A stretch of DNA of 11,541 bases from JBLFWJ01 sp047611425 (GTDB lineage Bacteria; Bacteroidota; Bacteroidia; UBA10329): positions 1 through 11,541 of the forward strand of contig JBLFWJ010000109.1 of assembly GCA_047611425.1 (NCBI GenBank). Direction: 5' to 3'. This document shows positions 1 to 6,679 of the stretch, one piece after another (position 1 is the first letter of the stretch; each line of letters starts with the position of its first letter). The notes beneath the pieces are model-generated. The model ran no database searches and had not been told where the DNA came from. It saw only the letters and a program-made list of their open reading frames with translations. A program made the translations under genes and the position numbers.

Positions 1-179
1 GCCTCCGTGTAAGAGTAGAAGTTGGTGTAAAGTACATCCCAGTTTCCTTCCAGAATGTTCGCGCCATTGGTGATGTGACGGCCAAGATCTGTTACTACAA
101 GATTTATCGGCTGACTGAAAAATGTAAGCAGATAAACCGCTAAGGCGAATGCAGGAAGGTATTTCCAGATGTTTTTCAC
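1..179 (-). CDS. Partial membrane protein, probable PMT-like glycosyltransferase (N-terminus only)
   Basis: This is an open reading frame that enters from the left edge. Only its first 59 codons plus two bases are present. I read it from GTG at 179-177; an in-frame TAG at 191-189 leaves no other usual start. Residues 7-22 form a hydrophobic segment (LPAFALAVYLLTFF), followed by TDLGRHITNGANILEG and TNFYSYTE. An N-terminal membrane anchor followed by an Asp-Leu-Gly-(R/W)-His stretch and a 'TNFYSYTE' loop is typical of large multi-span proteins of the dolichyl-phosphate-mannose-type glycosyltransferase superfamily, where the first periplasmic loop carries a catalytic Asp (here D31 would be the candidate). 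The assignment rests on recall of family sequence and a short fragment. It could also be an uncharacterised membrane protein with the same N-terminus. It lies downstream of rho on the same strand, separated by about 200 bp holding a repeat element. Confidence 0.6.
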   Translation of the reverse strand, partial: MKNIWKYLPAFALAVYLLTFFSQPINLVVTDLGRHITNGANILEGNWDVLYTNFYSYTE

Positions 180-248
180 TTCGCTAAACTAACCAATGAA
201 CATCCAAAACAGGAGTGTTTGCGTCCTAGTCAAGAAGCGAAAATCGAA

Positions 249-347
249 AAATCCTCCGCCTCTTACCTCGGCACCTCCTTTAAAGGAGGAATTGTTCAGT
301 TCCCCCTTTTATAAAGGGGGTGTCCACCATTAGCGGACGAGGGATTT
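249..347. repeat. Quasi-symmetric palindromic intergenic repeat (REP/MITE-like)
   Basis: Between rho and the next gene lies a compact, nearly symmetric block. The outer ends are AAATCC (249-254) and its inverse GGATTT (342-347). Inside are two short weak stems (GCC...GGC on the left, GTCC...GGAC at 322-337 on the right), then a perfect 16-bp palindrome CCTCCTTTAAAGGAGG at 274-289, a spacer AATTGTTCAGTT that is itself nearly palindromic, and a hairpin CCCCCTTT-TAT-AAAGGGGG at 302-320. No reading frame or transposase is present. This architecture resembles short non-autonomous palindromic repeats scattered between genes in Bacteroidota genomes. Only one copy is visible here, so 'dispersed repeat' is inferred from recall of similar elements. 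In transcripts from rho it would fold strongly and could protect or end the 3' end, but it lacks a T-run. Confidence 0.6.
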
Positions 348-377
348 GAAGTTGAATTATAAACGGTCAGGATTCGT

Positions 378-2246
378 TTATCCGTTCATTGAAATGAGGA
401 ATTCCTCATTGCTTCTTGCATGCTTCATACGGTCACGTAAGAACTCCATGGCCTCCAAAGGAGTCATGTCTGATAAGTGGTTTCTCAAAATCCAGATACG
501 CTGTAGCATGTCTTTCTCCATCAACAGATCCTCACGTCTAGTACTCGATGCAACGATGTCAATCGATGGGAAGATTCTACGATTAGAAAGTTTTCTATCC
601 AATTGAAGCTCCATGTTACCAGTTCCCTTGAATTCTTCAAAGATCACTTCATCCATCTTAGAACCAGTTTCGGTCAATGCTGTGGCTAGGATGGTTAGTG
701 ATCCACCGAACTCGATATTCCGAGCAGCACCGAAGAATCGTTTCGGCTTTTGCAGTGCATTTGCATCAACACCACCCGAAAGTACTTTTCCCGATGCAGG
801 TTGAACCGTGTTGTACGCTCTTGCCAATCGTGTGATTGAATCCAAAAGGATGACCACATCATGACCGCATTCTACCATACGTTTTGCTTTTTCCAAAACG
901 ATGTTGGCCACTTTTACATGCTTGTCTGCAGGCTCATCAAAGGTTGAAGCCACAACTTCGGCCTTTACACTTCTGGCCATGTCCGTTACTTCTTCTGGTC
1001 GTTCATCAATCAAAAGAATGATCATGTAAACCTCAGGATGGTTGGCGGCAATTGCGTTTGCCACCTCCTTTAGAAGTACCGTTTTGCCAGTCTTTGGTTG
1101 TGCTACAATCAATCCTCTCTGTCCCTTTCCAATTGGAGCAAACATATCTACAACTCTGGTAGAAAGTGTATTGTCAGAATGGCCCGTAAGCGTCAATTTC
1201 TCACTTGGGAAAAGTGGCGTCAAATACTCGAATGAAACTCGGTCACGAATGAAACTCGGTTCACGGCCATTGATCAAATCAACCCGTACCAACGGGAAGT
1301 ACTTCTCTCCTTCTCTTGGAGGACGAACAGCACCCATAACGGTATCACCGGTTTTCAACCCAAAGGTTTTTACTTGAGAATGAGAAACGTAAACATCATC
1401 GGGCGAAGACAGATAATTGTAATCTGACGACCGAAGGAATCCGTATCCATCTTGCATTAACTCAAGAACACCTTCTCCTTTTACTTCACTTTCTAGATTG
1501 TAAAACACTTCGTTGCGTTCCTCCCGACCTCTTTGATTGTCTCTTCTTCCTCGATTCGGTTGGTTTCGATTGTCACCACCTCCGGTACGTTGATCATTTC
1601 TATTTTCTCCACTAGCTCGGTTTTCTCTTTCTCCTCCGCCTTTATTCTCTCCTGCACTTTTAGTGTCACCTCCGCTTTTCTGATCGTTTTTTGGGTTGCG
1701 ATTGTCGCCTCCTCGGTTATCCGGTTTGCTTTCTCTTCGTTCATTCCGACCTTCAGAATTATCGTTTCGTTTCGGACGATCATTCTGATTTCTCGGGTTC
1801 CGAGGCTTATCAGAATTAGATGTTGATTCTGCAGCTGGTGTAACTGCAGCTTCTTCTTTCTTAGGTTCTGTTTTAGATTCCTGCTCTGCTGCCGGTGTTG
1901 GTGTTGGTGCCGGTGTTGGTGCAGGCGTTAAAACTGGTTCAGGTGCTGATTCTTGTTTTGGCTCCAACTCTTGCTTTGGTTCCGGTACTATTTCAGTCTT
2001 CTCCTCTTTAAATGACAATTTCGCAGAACCTGCTGAATCAGAAGAATCAGTTCTTCTTCTCCTTTTCGGCTTTTCGCTAGTCGTTGATTCTGGTTTGGCC
2101 TCAGTACCACCGCTTCCTCCATTTGCTAAAATGGCATCAACGATGTCCGACTTCTTCATTGTTTTGGCATTTGGAATGTCCATTGACTTGGCCATATCCT
2201 TCAACTCTGAAACAAGTTTGCCTGCAAGATCCTCCTTCTTATACAT
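378..2246 (-). CDS. rho: Transcription termination factor Rho with long disordered insert
   Basis: Rho is the hexameric RNA-dependent ATPase/translocase that ends transcription in the cytoplasm. Domains in order: Rho_N helical domain at residues 1-42 (LVSELKDMAKSMDI...KKSDIVDAIL); a roughly 200-residue low-complexity insert (about 43-245), first Glu/Pro/Thr/Ala-rich, then Arg/Asn/Gly/Asp/Lys-rich; cold-shock-like primary RNA-binding domain about 248-325 (GEGVLELMQDGYGFLRS); and the RecA-like motor. Walker A is QPKTGKTV at 383-390, IDERPEEV at 413-420, Walker B HDVVILLDS at 462-470, the secondary RNA-binding Q-loop region about 482-500, and the R-loop GTGNMELQLDR at 541-551 with the arginine-finger region beyond. 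At 622 residues it is about 200 longer than E. coli Rho (419), all due to the insert; such inserts are known in Bacteroidota. It starts at ATG with no Shine-Dalgarno. It is transcribed away from the DUF4293 gene. Confidence 0.98.
   Translation of the reverse strand: MYKKEDLAGKLVSELKDMAKSMDIPNAKTMKKSDIVDAILANGGSGGTEAKPESTTSEKPKRRRRTDSSDSAGSAKLSFKEEKTEIVPEPKQELEPKQESAPEPVLTPAPTPAPTPTPAAEQESKTEPKKEEAAVTPAAESTSNSDKPRNPRNQNDRPKRNDNSEGRNERRESKPDNRGGDNRNPKNDQKSGGDTKSAGENKGGGERENRASGENRNDQRTGGGDNRNQPNRGRRDNQRGREERNEVFYNLESEVKGEGVLELMQDGYGFLRSSDYNYLSSPDDVYVSHSQVKTFGLKTGDTVMGAVRPPREGEKYFPLVRVDLINGREPSFIRDRVSFEYLTPLFPSEKLTLTGHSDNTLSTRVVDMFAPIGKGQRGLIVAQPKTGKTVLLKEVANAIAANHPEVYMIILLIDERPEEVTDMARSVKAEVVASTFDEPADKHVKVANIVLEKAKRMVECGHDVVILLDSITRLARAYNTVQPASGKVLSGGVDANALQKPKRFFGAARNIEFGGSLTILATALTETGSKMDEVIFEEFKGTGNMELQLDRKLSNRRIFPSIDIVASSTRREDLLMEKDMLQRIWILRNHLSDMTPLEAMEFLRDRMKHARSNEEFLISMNG
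1891..1927 (-). repeat. Low-complexity hexanucleotide tract in rho
   Basis: On the + strand the tract reads as imperfect GGTGTT/GGTGCC units; on the coding strand it encodes the alternating Pro-Thr/Pro-Ala segment TPAPTPAPTPTPAA of Rho (about residues 107-120). Such a short in-frame hexamer tract could gain or lose units by slippage without shifting the frame, and sits inside the disordered insert where length changes should be tolerated. This is a sequence observation; length variation between strains is inferred. Confidence 0.5.
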
Positions 2247-2476
2247 CTACGATTATTAGAAACTGAAATTGATATTCAAATAGCAGCGGTGCCGCCCTTA
2301 AGTTATTGTCGGGAATTCAAATTTTGGGTTAACCCTTTGGTAATACTCAGAACGAGCAGTGACCGATATCGACACAATGATACGTAAAATTATTTCCTCT
2401 TCCTTCAAAGAATTGATGTCCTGAAGTTGGCCTGATACCTCCTTATGCTTTCCTTTGACCTCTCAATATTTTCGAC
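2247..2476. promoter_or_regulatory. Divergent intergenic control region, rho / DUF4293 gene
   Basis: This 230-bp gap separates the two divergently read genes, so it should hold both promoters. I found no convincing TAnnTTTG box with a correctly spaced TTG on either strand. A perfect 10-bp palindrome GGGTTAACCC lies at 2326-2335. A GC-rich patch with a short inverted arrangement (GCGGTGCCGC, about 2285-2294) lies in the probable rho leader. Neither start is preceded by a Shine-Dalgarno sequence. Regulatory role is inferred from position only. Confidence 0.35.
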
Positions 2477-2944
2477 ATGATTCAACGAATTCAAACCGTG
2501 TTTTTAGCCATTGCGGCTCTTTGTGCAATCGTACTTGTGGTGGCCGATCCAGTAATGCTGTCGCTCACCAGCTCAGGCGCGGTGTTTCATCTCAAGAATC
2601 TGGGTTTGTTCACCATTACTGGTGAAGCAAATCAATTGTCTACCTACCCGTTAATCGCTGCTTTGGCTTTATGTGTGATACTTCCTGTGTTTGCCATTTT
2701 CAAGTATGGCGACCGCAAACTGCAAATGAAAGTTGTCCGTTTCGGAATGATTGTGCAATTAGCCTACTTGGTTCTGCTTGTTTTTTACGTGGATCGAGCC
2801 TCCACGTTGATTGGGGAAGAAGTTGACATCGCCCCTTCAGTTTGGGTTTACACGATAATTGTCCCGATTATCTGCTCCTTCTTAGCCTATCGTTTCATCA
2901 AAAAGGATGATGATATGGTGCGTGCAGCCGATCGACTGAGATAG
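2477..2944 (+). CDS. DUF4293 family membrane protein
   Basis: A 155-residue integral membrane protein with four hydrophobic segments at about residues 5-25, 56-76, 86-105 and 119-139, so both ends probably face the same side. Both ends match what I recall of DUF4293, a Bacteroidota-specific family of unknown function: it begins MIQRIQTVFLAIAA and ends IKKDDDMVRAADRLR. It is read divergently from rho, an arrangement I recall from other Flavobacteriia, so the neighbourhood supports the call. The ATG start is preceded by an AT-rich stretch without a Shine-Dalgarno. Its TAG stop ends one base before the last base of the converging ABC transporter gene. No catalytic motif is visible and I do not assign a role. 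Confidence 0.85.
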   Translation: MIQRIQTVFLAIAALCAIVLVVADPVMLSLTSSGAVFHLKNLGLFTITGEANQLSTYPLIAALALCVILPVFAIFKYGDRKLQMKVVRFGMIVQLAYLVLLVFYVDRASTLIGEEVDIAPSVWVYTIIVPIICSFLAYRFIKKDDDMVRAADRLR

Positions 2945-2945
2945 A

Positions 2946-4688
2946 CTAAAACTGAAGCTCGAACAGATTCTGATAATGGCCACCATGTGCCATCAATTCT
3001 TCATGGGAGCCGCTTTCTACTACTTGCCCCTTTTCCAATACAAGGATTTTATCCGCCTTTTGAATAGTTGCCAATCTGTGGGCAATCACTATTGAGGTTC
3101 TGCCTTGGGTTAGTTTCTCCAACGCACGTTGAATGATGTGCTCAGATTCGGTGTCGATTGACGATGTGGCTTCATCAAGAATTAGAATATCGGGCTTGTG
3201 TACGTAAGCTCGTACAAATGAAATCAGCTGCCGTTGCCCTACAGACAGCATCGCACCACGCTCTTTCACGTCATATTGAAACCCACCGGGGAGTTTCATG
3301 ATGAAATCGTAGATGCCAAATTCTTTGGCCGCTGTGATTACGTCCTCATCAGAAATTGTTGGATCATTCAGAGTGATATTATTCATCACCGAATCAGAGA
3401 ATAGAAAGACATCCTGTAAAACAACCGCCATTCTTGAGCGTAAATCGTTCACCCGAATATCCTTGACATCGATACCATCTACTTTGATGGTTCCTTCCTG
3501 GTATTCGTAAAAACGACCAAGTAGATTGATGATGCTGGTTTTGCCTGATCCAGTTGCACCCACTAATGCCAACGTTTGACCAGGTTCGACCGTAAAACTC
3601 AAGTCTTTTAAGACTAAATCGTCATCCTTATAACTCAGATAGATGTGCTCGAATTCAATCTTACCAGAAAGCTTTTCGATTGGATGAGAGCCAGTGTCTT
3701 CAATAGTTTCGGTGGTATCCAAAAGTTTAAACACACGCTCAGAACTCACTATTCCCATCTGTAGGGTATTGAACTTATCCGCCATTTCTCGGATTGGTCG
3801 GAACATCATGTGAATAAACAGGATGAATTCAAGCAAGTGACCGATAGTAACCGTGCCTTCCAATACACCGTGAGCACCCCACCACACAACCATAGCAACG
3901 GAAGTTGAACTGAGGATTTCCACTATGGGCATAAAAACCGCGTAGTACCAAACCGATTTGATGTGTGCATCTCGATGATCCGCATTGATACTGATAAAGC
4001 GACCCATTTCACGCTTTTCCCGCCCGAAAACCTGCACGATGTGCATTCCTGTAATATGCTCTTGCAGAAAGGCATTCAACTTGGAAACTTGATTTCGGAC
4101 AGTTTGAAATGCAGACCGAATTCCATTTTTGAAGAAGTATGTAGCCACCAATAAAATTGGAATGGTTGACATCGTAATCAACGTCAATTCTACGTCAACG
4201 ATGAAGAGCACAATTACGATTGCAACCAGCTTTACTATGTCACCAAAGATGACGAGAATGCCATTTGAAAATATATCCGATATCGTCTCAATGTCTGATA
4301 CCACACGCGTTACGAGAGTTCCAATCGGAGTCTGATCAAAGTATTTAAGCTTGAGAGAATTGATATGGGCGTAGATCTCGTTCCTTAAATCAAGTATGAC
4401 AGATTGCCCAATCCAATTCGCAGAAAAAGTGTACAAATAATACATGCACGCCTCAACCAAAAGAATACCGACCAGAATAATGCTCATTGTAAAAAGCAGA
4501 TCCGGATTGGGCGTGATAATCGCATTATCGACCGCATACTGAATCAACATTGGCCGAGAAATCGAAAGACCAGCCAAGGCCAATGTCATCAAAAACGTAA
4601 ACAAGAACTTGTTTCGATACGGCTTTACGTACTTGAATACCCGCTTAAGCATCGGCAGGTTAGCGGCTTTTCCTGTCAATTCACTCAA
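2946..4688 (-). CDS. ABC exporter, fused permease and ATPase (MsbA/LmrA-like)
   Basis: A half-transporter of 580 residues with an N-terminal six-helix type-1 exporter domain (about 25-310) and a C-terminal ATPase domain (about 343-580), acting as a dimer in the inner membrane. Motifs: Walker A GATGSGKT 377-384; Q-loop Gln425 in VLQDVFLF; signature LSVGQRQ 481-487, with Val in place of the usual second Gly; Walker B ILILDEATSS 501-510 with catalytic Glu506; H-loop His537 in IAHRLA. All residues for ATP hydrolysis are present. Substrate cannot be read from sequence; lipid-A core/phospholipid flipping or drug export are typical for the class. The start is TTG (4688-4686), overlapping the TruA stop as TTGA. 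No in-frame ATG lies just upstream, and residues 4-25 (LTGKAANLPMLKRVFKYVKPYR) look like family sequence, which argues against the internal Met13. It is the last gene of the leftward run. Confidence 0.93.
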   Translation of the reverse strand: MSELTGKAANLPMLKRVFKYVKPYRNKFLFTFLMTLALAGLSISRPMLIQYAVDNAIITPNPDLLFTMSIILVGILLVEACMYYLYTFSANWIGQSVILDLRNEIYAHINSLKLKYFDQTPIGTLVTRVVSDIETISDIFSNGILVIFGDIVKLVAIVIVLFIVDVELTLITMSTIPILLVATYFFKNGIRSAFQTVRNQVSKLNAFLQEHITGMHIVQVFGREKREMGRFISINADHRDAHIKSVWYYAVFMPIVEILSSTSVAMVVWWGAHGVLEGTVTIGHLLEFILFIHMMFRPIREMADKFNTLQMGIVSSERVFKLLDTTETIEDTGSHPIEKLSGKIEFEHIYLSYKDDDLVLKDLSFTVEPGQTLALVGATGSGKTSIINLLGRFYEYQEGTIKVDGIDVKDIRVNDLRSRMAVVLQDVFLFSDSVMNNITLNDPTISDEDVITAAKEFGIYDFIMKLPGGFQYDVKERGAMLSVGQRQLISFVRAYVHKPDILILDEATSSIDTESEHIIQRALEKLTQGRTSIVIAHRLATIQKADKILVLEKGQVVESGSHEELMAHGGHYQNLFELQF

Positions 4689-5434
4689 AGGAAAATGTGT
4701 TTGGGATAAACCACCTCGGTGAGATACAGACCATGTGCAGGAACAGATCTTCCAGCTGCCTGGCGATCTTTCTGATCCAAAATGGTTCTCATTTCCTCTG
4801 GCTGCATTTTTCCTTGTCCTACTTCTAAGAGCGTACCCACAATGGCTCTAACCATATTTCTTAAAAACCGATTGGCAGTGATTTCAAAAACCAAACCGCC
4901 ATCGATTTTCTTCCAAACGGCTTTTGTTACGTCACAAAGGTCTGTGTAATTGTCGGCTCTCGCCTTGCAAAAACTACCGAATTCGTTGTACTCTAACAGA
5001 ATTGCAGCCGCGATGTTCATTGCTTCTATATCTAGCGAAACAGGATATCGGTATGCCTTATTTACGTTGAATGGATCCTTCAATGAAACGGTCCGATACT
5101 CGTATGATCTACTAGTCGCATCAAACCGAGCATGTGCTTCCGAATTAACTGGAAGAACACTAAAAACTACAATAGAAGAATGAAGAAGTGTGTTGAGTTT
5201 ATGTGTAAGAAGTGACGGGTCTTCGACAGCTTCAGACAATTCAAAATGAGCGTAGAATGATTTTGCGTGAACGCCAGTATCTGTTCGGCCACAACCCATT
5301 ACTGCAATATTAGTTTGCAAAATGGTGGAAAGAGCTTTTTCTATTTCGGCCTGAACCGAATGATCGTTTGGTTGCCGTTGCCAACCATGATATGGAGTGC
5401 CATCGTAGGCCAAATGCAGGAAATACCGATTCAA
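4685..5434 (-). CDS. truA: tRNA pseudouridine(38-40) synthase TruA
   Basis: TruA converts uridines 38-40 in the anticodon arm of tRNAs to pseudouridine. The 249-residue length is normal. Visible motifs are the N-terminal YFLHLAYDGTPYHGWQRQ (4-21), the catalytic loop GRTDTGVHA (49-57) with nucleophile Asp52, HARFDATSRSYEY (101-113), FLRNMVRAIVG (190-200) and the C-terminal AAGRSVPAHGLYL (226-238). The start is TTG at 5434-5432: the first ATG would be at residue 46 and would delete the first conserved block, so the TTG is well supported. It overlaps the stop of the YciH gene as TTGA, and its own TGA overlaps the TTG start of the ABC transporter the same way. This implies translational coupling down the run. 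The GGAGG immediately before the TTG is part of the last two Gly codons of YciH and too close to be a normal ribosome-binding site. Confidence 0.97.
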   Translation of the reverse strand: MNRYFLHLAYDGTPYHGWQRQPNDHSVQAEIEKALSTILQTNIAVMGCGRTDTGVHAKSFYAHFELSEAVEDPSLLTHKLNTLLHSSIVVFSVLPVNSEAHARFDATSRSYEYRTVSLKDPFNVNKAYRYPVSLDIEAMNIAAAILLEYNEFGSFCKARADNYTDLCDVTKAVWKKIDGGLVFEITANRFLRNMVRAIVGTLLEVGQGKMQPEEMRTILDQKDRQAAGRSVPAHGLYLTEVVYPKHIFL

Positions 5435-5796
5435 CCTCCTGCCAATTTTGCTTTGTACCCGTCCTTTTGCAAGAGTTCCATTACTTTTTTTCGATGATCC
5501 CCTTGAATCACTATCTCATCATTCTTGGCCGCTCCTCCAACACCACAGGCCGACTTTAGTTTCTTTGCAAGATCCTTCAACGTATCTTCAGAACATTGGA
5601 AACCTTGTATCAATGTTACCGCTTTACCCTTTCTGTTTTTTCGATCAAGCCAAATTCTGAGGTCTTGATCCGAAGGTTGAATTTCATCATGCTCACCCTC
5701 TTGACCCTCCTGCATTTTCTGAACAGCATCTGGGTCGGTCGAGAAAACCATTCCTCCTAAACTTTCAAGACCAAGACTTTTCTTAGGCTTTTTCAT
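5431..5796 (-). CDS. yciH: YciH-type SUI1/eIF1-like translation factor
   Basis: A 121-residue cytoplasmic protein. Residues about 46-118 form a SUI1 domain, the fold of eukaryotic eIF1. Key stretches are GKAVTLIQGF (57-66), CGVGGAAKNDEIVIQGDHR (84-102) and the final DGYKAKLAGG. The N-terminal 40 residues (KKSLGLESLGGMVFSTD) are the usual bacterial/Bacteroidota leader ahead of the domain. In E. coli, YciH affects start-codon fidelity and stress translation; the role in Bacteroidota is not established. The ATG start lies inside the end of the diacylglycerol kinase gene (14-nt overlap) and its TGA overlaps the TTG of truA. It therefore belongs to the translationally coupled run. A start-codon-selection factor directly upstream of two TTG-started genes is a curious but possibly accidental arrangement. 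Confidence 0.93.
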   Translation of the reverse strand: MKKPKKSLGLESLGGMVFSTDPDAVQKMQEGQEGEHDEIQPSDQDLRIWLDRKNRKGKAVTLIQGFQCSEDTLKDLAKKLKSACGVGGAAKNDEIVIQGDHRKKVMELLQKDGYKAKLAGG

Positions 5797-6679
5797 GAGG
5801 TACGATTACGCTTATACTTTGCTTCTTTATTTCAATCGTCAGTTCCTTCCCCAAACTATATGGGTCTCCATCTAAATGAATTACATCGTTTCGTTCCTGC
5901 TCCAACACCATACTTTTAAACGGGAAAGTCTTGACATAAGGTGATCTATGCAGAGTTCCTCTAAACAAACGAGCGATTAAAACAAAGATTACCGGAAAAG
6001 GAAATGGGTTGATTACCACACAATTCAGTTCTCCGTCATCAATGATGGCCGTTGGTGCTACAAGAGCTTCATTACCATATTGAGGAGAATTGGCGAATGC
6101 GATTAGCATTGCTCTCCTTTTAAACTCCGGCCCATCAGTAGTTCTAATCTCGTACTCTTGATTTTCATAATCTAAAAGGGACCGGACAATAAGTAGAATG
6201 TACTTCCAAAGACCTCGCATTTTTTGTTTGTGAAACCGGTCTGCCACAAATGCATCAAGCCCAACCCCTGCCATGTTCATAAATGGCTTGCCATTCACAG
6301 TCCCTGAATCGATAACCCTTTTGTTGTAGCTGTTAAGGTTTTCGACTGCTTTCCTCACCCTCATTGGAATTCCTAAAGCTCTGCTTAAACCATTTCCTGA
6401 ACCGGCAGGAATAATCCCCATCGCTACGTTCGTTCCTGCTAACGCTTGTCCTACTTCATTAATTGAACCGTCACCTCCAACAATGACAACCGCATCAAAC
6501 TTTTGAGCCACAGCATCCTTTGTCAATTCAATGGCATGTCGATGCGCTTTGGTGTACGCTATTTTATAGTCAAATTGAGCCTTATCCAAATATTTGTCAA
6601 TAGCACGTAGTGCCTTTTCCTGCTTTCCCGTACCGGAAACTGGATTGACAATGATGAGCATCTTCTTAAGATCAGTCAT
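5783..6679 (-). CDS. YegS/DgkB-family diacylglycerol (lipid) kinase
   Basis: A 298-residue soluble lipid kinase with the DAGK catalytic domain. Visible motifs: NPVSGTGK (12-19), nucleotide-binding VGGDGSINEV (67-76), PAGSGNGLSRALGIP (91-105), the metal/nucleotide loop DDGELN (214-219) and the C-terminal HLDGDP (268-273). All hallmark residues are present and the length fits the family. Members phosphorylate diacylglycerol (DgkB), phosphatidylglycerol (YegS) or related lipids at the membrane surface. The ATG start overlaps the stop of the upstream LTA-synthase-like gene by 8 nt (ATGACTGA), and the gene's own end overlaps the YciH start by 14 nt. That close coupling to an enzyme class that releases diacylglycerol favours diacylglycerol as substrate (inference). 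No transmembrane segment is obvious, unlike E. coli DgkA, which is unrelated. Confidence 0.94.
   Translation of the reverse strand: MTDLKKMLIIVNPVSGTGKQEKALRAIDKYLDKAQFDYKIAYTKAHRHAIELTKDAVAQKFDAVVIVGGDGSINEVGQALAGTNVAMGIIPAGSGNGLSRALGIPMRVRKAVENLNSYNKRVIDSGTVNGKPFMNMAGVGLDAFVADRFHKQKMRGLWKYILLIVRSLLDYENQEYEIRTTDGPEFKRRAMLIAFANSPQYGNEALVAPTAIIDDGELNCVVINPFPFPVIFVLIARLFRGTLHRSPYVKTFPFKSMVLEQERNDVIHLDGDPYSLGKELTIEIKKQSISVIVPHEKA

Noticed and set aside
302..320. The CCCCCTTT/AAAGGGGG hairpin as an intrinsic terminator of rho
   Set aside because: No T-run follows the stem on the minus strand (the next bases are AACTG), and the hairpin is part of a larger symmetric element.
1493..1783. A 96-codon frame on the minus strand and a 97-codon frame on the plus strand (1533-1826) within rho
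   Set aside because: Both lie inside the low-complexity Arg/Asn/Gly-coding part of rho, where biased codons leave other frames open. Their products are compositionally odd and show no family features.
2326..2335. Palindrome GGGTTAACCC as an operator between rho and the DUF4293 gene
   Set aside because: A single 10-bp palindrome with no second copy and no regulator nearby is too weak to claim a binding site.
5435..5441. GGAGG before the TTG of truA as a Shine-Dalgarno sequence
   Set aside because: It directly abuts the start with no spacer, encodes the final Gly-Gly of YciH, and other genes here lack such sequences, as is usual in Bacteroidota.
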